Assembly (NCBI GenBank): GCA_005774595.1
Contig: VAUM01000071.1
Location: 1-7,524, forward strand
Length of the DNA stretch: 7,524 nucleotides
From: Actinomycetota bacterium
Lineage (GTDB): Bacteria > Actinomycetota > Coriobacteriia > Anaerosomatales > D1FN1-002
Direction of reading: 5' to 3'
Every line of letters starts with the position of its first letter. The first letter of the stretch is position 1. A program made the position numbers and the translations under genes. Below the pieces are notes generated by a model. That model saw nothing but the letters and a program-made list of their open reading frames with translations, had not been told where the DNA came from and made no database searches. Shown here in pieces: positions 1 through 6,442 of this stretch.

Positions 1-2271
1 CTGCTGGACGCCGGCAGCCGCGTCGTGTTCGCCGCGCCCAACCGCGAGCAGCGCGCTCGCGTCACCGACGCGCTCGCCGACGCCGGTCTCGCCGTCACCG
101 ACCTGCCCGAGCCGCCGGCTTCACTCGCGCCCAAGCGCGTGCACGTCACCCGCGCCGACGTCCCCGCCGGCTTCGTCGTACCTGACGCCCGCCTCGCGCT
201 CGTCTCGATCGAGGACGTCGCGCCCCGTGGCGGGCGCGCCCGCTCCGCCCGCGGCGTCGATCCCTCGCAGATCACGTTCGACTTCGCGCCCGGCGACTGG
301 GTCGTCCACGCGGTGCACGGCATCGCGCTCTTCCGCGAGCTCACGCGCCGCGAAACGGCCGGCACCGAGCGCGACTACCTGCTGCTCGAGTACGCGCACG
401 GCGACAAGCTCTACGTCCCGGTCGAGCAGCTCGACCGCGTCACGCGCTTCGTCGGCCCCGACGGCTCTGCGCCGCGCGTCACGCGCCTGAACACCGCGGA
501 CTGGACGCGCGCCACCGCCAAGGCCCGCAAGGCCGCACGCAAGCTCGCGTTCGACCTCGTCGACCTCTACGCGCGCCGCGCCGCCGTGACCGGCCACGTC
601 TTCCCGTCGGACACGCCGTGGCAGATGGAGATGGAGGCGATGTTCCCGTACGAGGAGACGCCCGACCAGCTCGCCGCCATCGCTGACGTGAAGTCCGACA
701 TGGAGTCAGACAAGCCGATGGACCGGCTCATCTGCGGCGACGTCGGCTACGGCAAGACTGAGGTCGCCATCCGCGCGGCGTTCAAGGCGGTCCAGGACGG
801 CCGCCAGGTCCTCGTGCTGTGCCCGACCACCATCCTCGCACAGCAGCACTTCACGACCTTCTCCGAGCGGTTCGCCCCGTTCCCCGTGCGCGTCGACGTG
901 CTCTCGCGTTTCCGCAGCTCGGCGCAGCAGTCCGCCACGCTCGCCGACTTCGCGGCTGGTGAGGTCGACGTGCTCATCGGCACGCACCGCCTGCTCTCGC
1001 ACGACGTCGCGCCCAAGCAGCTCGGCCTCGTGGTCGTCGACGAGGAGCAGCGCTTCGGGGTGCAGCACAAGGAGCACCTGAAGCACCTGCGCGAGCAGGT
1101 CGACGTGCTCACGCTGTCGGCCACGCCGATCCCTCGCACGCTGCAGATGGCGCTGTCGGGTGTGCGCGACATGTCGGTCATCGACACGCCGCCGCCCAAC
1201 CGCTTCCCGATCAAGGTGCACGTCGGCGAGTACGACGCCGACGTGGTGTCCGGCGCCATCCGCGCAGAGCTCGAGCGTGGCGGCCAGGTCTACTTCGTCT
1301 CGAACCGCGTGCGCTCCATCGACGAGGCCGCACGCCGGGTCACCGACGCGGCGCCCGAGGCACGCGTGCTCGTGGCGCACGGGCAGATGTCGGAGCGCCA
1401 GCTCGAGGCGGTGATGGAGAGCTACGCAGCCGGCGAGGCCGACGTGCTCGTGGCCACCACCATCATCGAGTCGGGCATCGACAACCCGCACTCGAACACG
1501 CTGATCATCGAGGACTCGCAGCGCCTCGGCTTGGCCCAGCTCTACCAGCTCAAGGGCCGCGTCGGCCGCTCGCACGTGCGCGCGTACGCGTACTTCCTGT
1601 TCCCGCGCGCCGCGGGCCTGACCGACCAGGCCGCGGAGCGTCTCATGGCCATCCGCGACCACGACGAGCTCGGAAGCGGCATCAAGATCGCCATGCGCGA
1701 CCTCGAGATCCGCGGCGCGGGCTCGCTTCTGGGCGCCGAGCAGTCCGGCTCGCTGTCGGCGGTCGGCTTCGACCTGTACGCGCAGATGATCCGCGAGGCG
1801 GTGGCCGAGGCGCGCGGCGAGCCACCGGTGGCGCACCCCGAGGTGCGCGTCGACATCGCCGTGAAGGCGTACCTGCCCGACGAGTACGTCCCGGACGCGG
1901 GCGAGCGCGTGCGCCTTTACCGCGCGATCGCGGGAGCGCTCACGCCGGAGGCTGCGGAGCGCGTCCGCGGAGAACTCGTGGAGAAGCACGGAGCGCCGCC
2001 GCCCCAGGCGGCCGACCTGCTACAAGTGGCTCGCGTGCGCGCGAAGGCCGCCGAGGCCGGCGCGACGAGCGTGGCGGTGGCCCGACGCAGGCTCACCGTG
2101 ATGCCCGTCGAGCCCGCCGACGAGGTCCGCGCGGCGTTCGCGAAGGGCGGCGCGGTGTACCTCGTCGGGCCGCGCAAGCTGGTCGTCCCGCTCGAGCGTG
2201 ACGAGGAGCCGCTGGGAGCGGCCGAGCGGGTGCTCGATGCTATACTGGCCGGAGCCCTGACGGGGGTCTGA
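1..2271 (+). CDS. mfd: Transcription-repair coupling factor Mfd, 5'-truncated (C-terminal 756 residues)
   Basis: Mfd is a DNA translocase that recognises stalled RNA polymerase, pushes it off the template and recruits UvrA for nucleotide excision repair. The reading frame is open from base 1 with no start, so roughly 400 N-terminal residues (the UvrB-like region) lie outside the window. Counting from base 1, residues about 95-151 form the RNA-polymerase-interacting Tudor-like domain (PGDWVVH, DKLYVPVEQLD). A superfamily 2 helicase core follows: Walker A GDVGYGKTE with Lys252, Walker B DEEQ at 347-350, SATPIPRT from 373, and motif VI GRVGR at 519-523. The translocation (TRG) motif region follows (MRDLEIRGAG to FDLYAQM), then the C-terminal TRCF domain with VDIAVKAYLPDEYV. 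All helicase motifs look intact, so this portion should be functional. The stop is TGA, 32 bases before the next gene. Family assignment is secure; the true start cannot be seen. Confidence 0.97.
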   Translation: MLDAGSRVVFAAPNREQRARVTDALADAGLAVTDLPEPPASLAPKRVHVTRADVPAGFVVPDARLALVSIEDVAPRGGRARSARGVDPSQITFDFAPGDWVVHAVHGIALFRELTRRETAGTERDYLLLEYAHGDKLYVPVEQLDRVTRFVGPDGSAPRVTRLNTADWTRATAKARKAARKLAFDLVDLYARRAAVTGHVFPSDTPWQMEMEAMFPYEETPDQLAAIADVKSDMESDKPMDRLICGDVGYGKTEVAIRAAFKAVQDGRQVLVLCPTTILAQQHFTTFSERFAPFPVRVDVLSRFRSSAQQSATLADFAAGEVDVLIGTHRLLSHDVAPKQLGLVVVDEEQRFGVQHKEHLKHLREQVDVLTLSATPIPRTLQMALSGVRDMSVIDTPPPNRFPIKVHVGEYDADVVSGAIRAELERGGQVYFVSNRVRSIDEAARRVTDAAPEARVLVAHGQMSERQLEAVMESYAAGEADVLVATTIIESGIDNPHSNTLIIEDSQRLGLAQLYQLKGRVGRSHVRAYAYFLFPRAAGLTDQAAERLMAIRDHDELGSGIKIAMRDLEIRGAGSLLGAEQSGSLSAVGFDLYAQMIREAVAEARGEPPVAHPEVRVDIAVKAYLPDEYVPDAGERVRLYRAIAGALTPEAAERVRGELVEKHGAPPPQAADLLQVARVRAKAAEAGATSVAVARRRLTVMPVEPADEVRAAFAKGGAVYLVGPRKLVVPLERDEEPLGAAERVLDAILAGALTGV
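2238..2246 (+). promoter_or_regulatory. Candidate extended -10 promoter (TGC-TATACT) inside the 3' end of mfd
   Basis: The nine bases TGCTATACT match an extended -10 element: TGn followed by a hexamer one base from the TATAAT consensus. They sit in a very GC-rich region and include an ATA isoleucine codon, whereas the other mfd isoleucines I checked use ATC. No TTGACA-like -35 box is visible at 16-18 bases upstream, which an extended -10 can tolerate. Transcription would start near 2252-2254, giving a leader of about 50 bases before the lipoprotein start at 2304. This is a prediction from sequence only; the gene could instead be read from an upstream mfd promoter. Confidence 0.42.
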
Positions 2272-2294
2272 GGATGCAGGGTCTGTCTCTCATC

Positions 2295-2300
2295 GGAGGA
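2295..2300 (+). promoter_or_regulatory. Ribosome-binding site that decides the lipoprotein start
   Basis: GGAGGA lies just before the ATG at 2304 (three bases between them). An in-frame ATG at 2274 would add ten residues (beginning MQGLSLIGGS) ahead of the signal peptide, and has no comparable site at the right distance. The position of the Lys-Arg n-region directly after 2304 agrees with the downstream choice. Confidence 0.7.
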
Positions 2301-2303
2301 AGC

Positions 2304-3359
2304 ATGAAGCGTCTCACCTCGATCGTCGCCGTCCTGCTCGCCGCAGTCCTGCTCGCCGGTTCCGCCGGCTGCGCGTGCACGAACGCCGGGCTCATCGCCA
2401 AGGTCAACGGCAAGGGCATCAAGCAGGACGACTTCGACAAGGAGATCGCACGCTACAAGGAGCAGTACCCGACGATGTTCGGCAACGCCGACGCCGAGTT
2501 CCGCTTCCGCCGCTCCCTCTTGAACCAGATGATCGACGCCGAGCTCCTGAGCCAGGCGGCCGACAAGGAAGGCGTCAAGGTCACCGACGAAGAGGTCGCC
2601 AAGCAGATCGAGAACCTGAAGAAGGGCTTCAAGGACCAGGCCGCCTTCGAGGCCGCGCTGTCCAAGTCCGGCTACGACATCGAGCAGTTCACCGAGTTCA
2701 CGCGCGACCAGATGACCTCGCAGGCGCTCATCAAGAAGGTCGCCGCTGACGTCACGATCTCTGACGAGGAGATCAAGGTCCACTACGACAAGAACAAGTC
2801 GCGCTACGTGCGCCAGCCCTACGAGATGATCCACGTCGCGCACGTGCTCCTGAACGACCAGAAGACCGCCGACGAGGTCTACGGCAAGGCTGCCGGCGGC
2901 TCCGACTTCGCCGGGCTGGCCAAGCAGTACTCGAAGGACGCCGCGACCGCGTCGAAGGGCGGCGATCTCGGTTGGGCGACGATGCCGTACGCGGCCGAGT
3001 TCCAGGCCGCAGCCGACAAGCTCGGCGTGGGCGCCATCTCGAAGCCGGTCAAGACGTCGTTCGGCTGGCACGTCATCAAGATGATCGAGAAGAAGAGCGA
3101 CAAGCAGAAGACGCTCGAGGAGGTCAAGGAGCAGATCCGCCAGATCCTGTTCCAGCAGTCGCAGGCGCAGTCGTACCAGAACTACCTGCAGAAGCTGCGC
3201 GCCGAGGCCGAGATCGAGATCTTCGACGAGGATCTGAAGGCCGCTGTCGAGGGTCCGGTGCCGACGACCGGCACCACCACGCGGCCGACGACCGCGACGG
3301 GCGCGCCGCAGCGGACCAAGCCGAAGGCCCCGGCGAGCACCGCCACGACGACCAAGTAG
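2304..3359 (+). CDS. Parvulin-type peptidyl-prolyl isomerase lipoprotein (PrsA/SurA-like foldase)
   Basis: The 351-residue product is a predicted cell-surface foldase that isomerises prolyl bonds in exported proteins. Residues 1-22 are a signal peptide: MKR, then a Leu/Ala/Val-rich core, then SAGC, with Cys23 as the likely lipidated residue. The -3 position is Ser instead of the more usual Leu, and a second Cys follows at 25. Residues about 28-165 resemble the helical SurA N-terminal chaperone domain (KVNGKGIKQDDFDKEI). Residues about 175-262 are a rotamase (PpiC) domain with HVAHVL (His180), GGDLGW at 219-224 and FGWHVIK (His256), the two histidines expected of parvulins. A short charged helix follows, then a Thr/Pro-rich tail of about 35 residues that is probably disordered. 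The gene lies between mfd and mazG, 29 bases before mazG. The start at 2304 is chosen over ATG 2274 on ribosome-binding site and signal peptide. PrsA-like function is inferred from domain order; substrates are unknown. Confidence 0.92.
   Translation: MKRLTSIVAVLLAAVLLAGSAGCACTNAGLIAKVNGKGIKQDDFDKEIARYKEQYPTMFGNADAEFRFRRSLLNQMIDAELLSQAADKEGVKVTDEEVAKQIENLKKGFKDQAAFEAALSKSGYDIEQFTEFTRDQMTSQALIKKVAADVTISDEEIKVHYDKNKSRYVRQPYEMIHVAHVLLNDQKTADEVYGKAAGGSDFAGLAKQYSKDAATASKGGDLGWATMPYAAEFQAAADKLGVGAISKPVKTSFGWHVIKMIEKKSDKQKTLEEVKEQIRQILFQQSQAQSYQNYLQKLRAEAEIEIFDEDLKAAVEGPVPTTGTTTRPTTATGAPQRTKPKAPASTATTTK
3261..3294 (+). repeat. Short direct repeat encoding a Thr/Pro-rich tail
   Basis: The ten bases CCGACGACCG occur at 3261-3270 and again, in the same frame, at 3285-3294, encoding two Pro-Thr-Thr units eight codons apart. 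This is the core of the low-complexity C-terminal tail of the lipoprotein. Such tracts can change length by slippage, but two copies are too few to call a functional repeat array. Confidence 0.35.
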
Positions 3360-3388
3360 CGAAGGCCCGCGAGCCGCGACGGCGCCCC

Positions 3389-4249
3389 ATGGACCCCGCT
3401 CCGGCCGGCGGCTTCGAGGAGTTCGTGGCCATCGTCGCGCGCCTGCGTGCGCCGGACGGTTGCCCGTGGGACCGCGCCCAGACGCACGCGACCTTGCGCA
3501 CGCACATGCTCGAGGAGGCGTACGAGGCCGTCGCCGCCATCGACGAGGGTGACCACGCGCACCTGGCCGACGAGCTCGGCGACGTGCTGCTCCAAGTCGT
3601 GCTCCATGCGCAGATCGCGGCCGACGAGGGCGCGTTCACGATCGGCGACGTGACGGCCGGCATCTCGGAGAAGATCCGCCGTCGCCACCCGCACATCTTC
3701 GGCGACGCGGTCGCGGCCACCCCCGAGGAGGTCATGCACCGCTGGGACGCCATCAAGGCCGGCGAGCGCGCGAACGCGGCGGCCGGCGAGGCGGATGCTC
3801 CCGGTGCCCCCGCCGCCGAGCCCTCCGCCCTCGACGGCGTCACGCCCACGCTGCCCGCGCTCATGTACGCGCAGAAGATCTCGCGCCGCGCGGTGGCGGT
3901 CGGGTTCGAGTGGGAGGACCTCGACGGCGTGTGGACCAAGGTCCACGAGGAGATCGACGAGCTCAAGGCCACCGAGCCGGGCTCGCCCGAGGCCGCGCAC
4001 GAGGTCGGCGACCTGCTGTTCACCGTGGTCAACCTCGCGCGCAAGCAGGGCCTCGACGCCGAGACCTGCCTGCGCGAGGCGTGCGAGCGGTTCTCGGCGA
4101 GATTCCGTGACATGGAGCGCCGCGCGCGCGAGGATGGTGTCACGCTTCAGGGGATGCACATCGAGGACATGGAAGGTCGCTGGCAGGCCGCCAAGGCCCG
4201 CGTGAGCGGGGCGGCCGCCGCGAAACGGGAAGGGGACGACCGTACATGA
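3389..4249 (+). CDS. mazG: Nucleoside triphosphate pyrophosphohydrolase MazG
   Basis: MazG hydrolyses (d)NTPs to the monophosphate and pyrophosphate, cleaning aberrant nucleotides from the pool; in E. coli it also lowers (p)ppGpp. The 286-residue product has both tandem MazG halves. The first has the family opening LRAPDGCPWDRAQTH, EEAYE at 42-46 and ELGD at 62-65. The second has EEIDE at 187-191 and EVGD at 205-208. These acidic clusters bind the catalytic magnesium ions and all are present. Between the halves, before the conserved LPALMYAQKI, is an Ala/Gly/Pro-rich linker (about residues 129-150), which accounts for most of the excess over the 263-residue E. coli protein. ATG 3389 is chosen because it keeps the usual helix before the PDGCPWD motif; GTG 3425 follows a GAGGAG but would cut into that helix. 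No clear ribosome-binding site precedes 3389, so reinitiation from the upstream gene is possible. The last four bases overlap eno. Confidence 0.95.
   Translation: MDPAPAGGFEEFVAIVARLRAPDGCPWDRAQTHATLRTHMLEEAYEAVAAIDEGDHAHLADELGDVLLQVVLHAQIAADEGAFTIGDVTAGISEKIRRRHPHIFGDAVAATPEEVMHRWDAIKAGERANAAAGEADAPGAPAAEPSALDGVTPTLPALMYAQKISRRAVAVGFEWEDLDGVWTKVHEEIDELKATEPGSPEAAHEVGDLLFTVVNLARKQGLDAETCLREACERFSARFRDMERRAREDGVTLQGMHIEDMEGRWQAAKARVSGAAAAKREGDDRT
4228..4235 (+). promoter_or_regulatory. Probable ribosome-binding site for eno inside mazG
   Basis: A purine run reading GGAAGGGG ends ten bases before the eno ATG at 4246, inside the last codons of mazG. It is an imperfect anti-16S match at a slightly long spacing, which fits a gene that may also receive ribosomes terminating at the overlapping mazG stop. 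Confidence 0.5.
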
Positions 4250-5535
4250 GCTACATCACCGACATCCACGCGCGCGAGGTGCTCGACTCGCGCGGCAACC
4301 CGACCGTCGAGGTCGAGGTCCTGCTCGACGACGGCTCGTTCGGCCGCGCGATGGTGCCCTCGGGCGCGTCGACCGGAGCGTTCGAGGCGGTCGAGCTGCG
4401 CGACGGCGACTCCGCGCGCTACCTGGGCAAGGGCGTGCTCACGGCCGTCAAGAACGTGAACGAGACGCTGGCCGAGGAACTCGTCGGCATCGATGCCACC
4501 GACCAGCGCGGCCTCGACGCCGCCATGGTCGCGCTCGACGCCACGCCGAACAAGGCCGCTCTCGGCGCCAACGCGGTCCTCGGCGTGTCGCTGGCCGCTG
4601 CCCGCGCGGCCGCCGAGTCCACCGAGCTGACGCTCTACAGCTACCTCGGCGGCCCGAACGCCTGCACCCTGCCGGTCCCGATGATGAACATCATGAACGG
4701 CGGCGCGCACGCGGATAACAACGTCGACTTGCAGGAGTTCATGGTCATGCCGGTCGGCGCGGGCTCCTTCCGCGAGGGCCTGCGCATGTGCGCGGAGATC
4801 TACCACACGCTCAAGAAGGTCCTGAAGGAGCGCAAGCTCGCCACGGGTGTCGGCGACGAGGGCGGCTTCGCGCCGGACCTCGACAGCAACGAGGATGCGC
4901 TCAAGGTCATCATGGCCGCCATCGAGCAGGCCGGCTACACGCCCGGCGAGCAGATCCGCATCGCGCTCGACCCGGCCACGACCGAGATCTACGACGCCGA
5001 GCGCGGCGTCTACATGCTCAAAGGCGAGGGCCGCGAGCTCACGAGCGCGCAGATGGTGGACTTCTGGGCCGACCTCGTGGACCGCTACCCGATCGTCAGC
5101 ATCGAGGACGGCATGGCCGAGGAGGACTGGGACGGCTGGAAGCTGCTGACCGAGCGGCTCGGTTCGCGGATCCAGCTCGTGGGCGACGACCTGTTCGTCA
5201 CCAACACCGAGCGCCTCAAGAAGGGCATCGCGATGGGGGTCGCCAACTCGATCCTCGTCAAGGTCAACCAGATCGGCACCCTCACCGAGACGCTCGAGGC
5301 CATCGAGACCGCCAAGCGTGCCGGCTACACGTGCGTGATCTCGCACCGCTCGGGCGAGACCGAGGACAGCACGATCGCGGACCTCGCCGTGGCCGTGAAC
5401 GCCGGCCAGATCAAGACCGGCGCGCCGGCCCGCTCGGACCGCATCGCCAAGTACAACCAGCTCCTGCGCATCGAGGAGGAGCTCGCGGAGTCGTCGGTGT
5501 ACCCCGGCATGGAGGCGTTCTACAACATCCGGTAG
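4246..5535 (+). CDS. eno: Enolase (phosphopyruvate hydratase)
   Basis: Enolase catalyses the reversible dehydration of 2-phosphoglycerate to phosphoenolpyruvate in the cytoplasm, the ninth step of glycolysis. The product is 429 residues, normal for bacteria, and complete. Visible active-site features are the mobile loop SGASTG (Ser42), His155 in GGAHADNN, Glu164, the acid Glu205 in GDEGGFAP, the magnesium ligands Asp242, Glu287 (SIEDGM) and Asp314 (GDDLFVTN), the catalytic base Lys339 (VKVNQIGT), and the SHRSGETED loop. The numbers are offset by three to four residues from the E. coli enzyme, and nothing essential is missing. The ATG overlaps the mazG stop as ATGA, indicating translational coupling. 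The pyruvate kinase gene, which acts on its product, lies two genes downstream. In mycobacteria eno also follows mfd and mazG, from memory, so the neighbourhood supports an actinobacterial origin. Confidence 0.98.
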   Translation: MSYITDIHAREVLDSRGNPTVEVEVLLDDGSFGRAMVPSGASTGAFEAVELRDGDSARYLGKGVLTAVKNVNETLAEELVGIDATDQRGLDAAMVALDATPNKAALGANAVLGVSLAAARAAAESTELTLYSYLGGPNACTLPVPMMNIMNGGAHADNNVDLQEFMVMPVGAGSFREGLRMCAEIYHTLKKVLKERKLATGVGDEGGFAPDLDSNEDALKVIMAAIEQAGYTPGEQIRIALDPATTEIYDAERGVYMLKGEGRELTSAQMVDFWADLVDRYPIVSIEDGMAEEDWDGWKLLTERLGSRIQLVGDDLFVTNTERLKKGIAMGVANSILVKVNQIGTLTETLEAIETAKRAGYTCVISHRSGETEDSTIADLAVAVNAGQIKTGAPARSDRIAKYNQLLRIEEELAESSVYPGMEAFYNIR

Positions 5536-5550
5536 CGCGCGGGAGGCGCG
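5536..5550 (+). other. Small GC hairpin directly after eno
   Basis: CGCGC at 5536-5540 and GCGCG at 5546-5550 form a perfect five-pair stem around a GGGAG loop, starting at the first base after the eno stop. No T-run follows (the next bases are AGGGGGG), so it is not a standard intrinsic terminator. In DNA this GC-rich it may be chance; an mRNA-stabilising role is possible but unproven. Confidence 0.25.
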
Positions 5551-5570
5551 AGGGGGGCGGCCGCGTGCCC

Positions 5571-5576
5571 AGGAGG
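5571..5576 (+). promoter_or_regulatory. Strong ribosome-binding site for the methyltransferase-like gene
   Basis: A perfect AGGAGG lies nine bases before GTG 5586. It decides the start: another in-frame GTG at 5565 lies upstream of this site and would have only a G-run (5551-5557) before it. It is the best ribosome-binding match in the window, suggesting the gene is translated independently of eno. Confidence 0.75.
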
Positions 5577-5585
5577 ACCACAGGT

Positions 5586-6434
5586 GTGGCCACGCACGAC
5601 TTCGGCGTGCCGCTGGAGTCCGCGCTGGCGCGCCGCGAGCGCCTCGCCGACGACTACGCCCACGAGTACGGCGCCGAGCGCGTCTTCCCCGAGCTGACCG
5701 GCGCGGTGCAGTCCGAGATCCCGGGCGGCTCGCGCGTGCTCGAGGTCGGCGCGGCGACGGGGCTGATGACCGGCCCGCTGCTCGAGAGCTCGGCGATGCT
5801 CACCGCGCTCGAGCCGTCGGCCGGCATGCTGAGGCGCCTGCTCGCCAAGGACGTCGCGTCGTCCGAGAAGCTCAACGTCTTGCGAGGCATGACCGAGGAC
5901 CTGCCGCGCGACGTGGCCTACGACGTCGCCGTCGTCACCTTCACGCCGCGCAGGGGCCTCGGCCTGATGAAGCTCCTGCTCGAGCTGGCGATCCGCGTCC
6001 GCCACCGCGTGGTGATGATGCTGCCCGAGGACGGCTCGATGGACTGGGCGTACCTCTCGCGCTCCGCCGCCGCGCAGGGCTTCGACGTCCGTTCGCGCAT
6101 CGTTCGCGGCGAAGGCGCGCAGCGGGCCGTGGTGTTCGTCGCGGAGCTCGCGAACTGGACGCCCACATTCACCGGCGAGGAGACCTGGGCCGCCGAGGCC
6201 CGCGAGACCACCGTGCCGGCGCCGCCTCCGCGCGGCGTGGCCACCCGCCTCGTGCGCTTCTTCCTGCTGTCCGGCGACCGCGCGCTGCTCGTGCACACCG
6301 ACCGCGAGTGGATCGACCGCATCTACGGCAACCTGCGCACCGCCGCTCACCGTCTCGGAGGCGGCGAGATCACCGTCCGCCGCGAGGAGGACGGCGTGAT
6401 GCTGATCCGGCTTCCGAGGACCGGCGAGGAGTAG
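5586..6434 (+). CDS. Uncharacterised protein with a class I SAM methyltransferase-like fold
   Basis: I do not recognise a named family. The product is 282 residues with a GTG start. After a charged helical N-terminus (ESALARRERLADDYAHEYG), residues 51-59 read VLEVGAATG, a good SAM-binding motif I, and the next strand ends in Glu76 (LTALEPSAGML), the acidic residue that usually holds the ribose. At the motif IV position, residues 118-124 read TFTPRRG, without the Asn/Asp-Pro-Pro-Tyr type signature of nucleic-acid amino methylases. Further strands (RVVMMLPEDGS, AVVFVAEL) continue an alternating fold to about residue 170. A separate C-terminal region (about 216-282; ATRLVRFFLLSGDRALL and a short EITVRREEDGVMLIRLP stretch) is not typical of these enzymes. 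No signal peptide is visible, so it is probably cytoplasmic. It sits 50 bases after eno and eight before the pyruvate kinase gene. Substrate and even activity are unknown; a non-catalytic SAM-fold protein is possible. Confidence 0.72.
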   Translation: MATHDFGVPLESALARRERLADDYAHEYGAERVFPELTGAVQSEIPGGSRVLEVGAATGLMTGPLLESSAMLTALEPSAGMLRRLLAKDVASSEKLNVLRGMTEDLPRDVAYDVAVVTFTPRRGLGLMKLLLELAIRVRHRVVMMLPEDGSMDWAYLSRSAAAQGFDVRSRIVRGEGAQRAVVFVAELANWTPTFTGEETWAAEARETTVPAPPPRGVATRLVRFFLLSGDRALLVHTDREWIDRIYGNLRTAAHRLGGGEITVRREEDGVMLIRLPRTGEE

Positions 6435-6442
6435 GGGCGGCC

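Noticed and set aside
706..1989. A 427-codon open frame on the minus strand across mfd
   Set aside because: It is antisense to intact helicase motifs, has low-complexity Arg/Ala/Val/His-rich composition and no recognisable domain. Long antisense open frames are expected where codons end in G or C. The same applies to minus-strand frames at 1917-3071, 3124-4143, 4147-5346, 5520-6491 and 6370-7494.
2255..2281. CCCTG / CAGGG inverted repeat between mfd and the lipoprotein gene, considered as a terminator or leader structure
   Set aside because: The stem is only five pairs with a 17-base loop and no T-run follows, so it is not a credible terminator or riboswitch.
3257..3275. Inverted repeat GGTGCC / GGCACC with a seven-base loop
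   Set aside because: It lies inside the Thr/Pro-rich coding tail, about 80 bases before the stop, and has no T-run. It is best explained by the repetitive codon composition.
2972..3388. Upstream extension of the mazG frame through the lipoprotein gene
   Set aside because: The open frame before 3389 is an out-of-frame shadow of the rotamase domain and tail. MazG homology begins just after ATG 3389.
4788..5585. Upstream extension of the methyltransferase-like frame through eno
   Set aside because: The frame is open back into eno, but that stretch is an Arg/Gly-rich shadow of enolase. The perfect AGGAGG at 5571-5576 and the change to normal protein composition place the start at GTG 5586.
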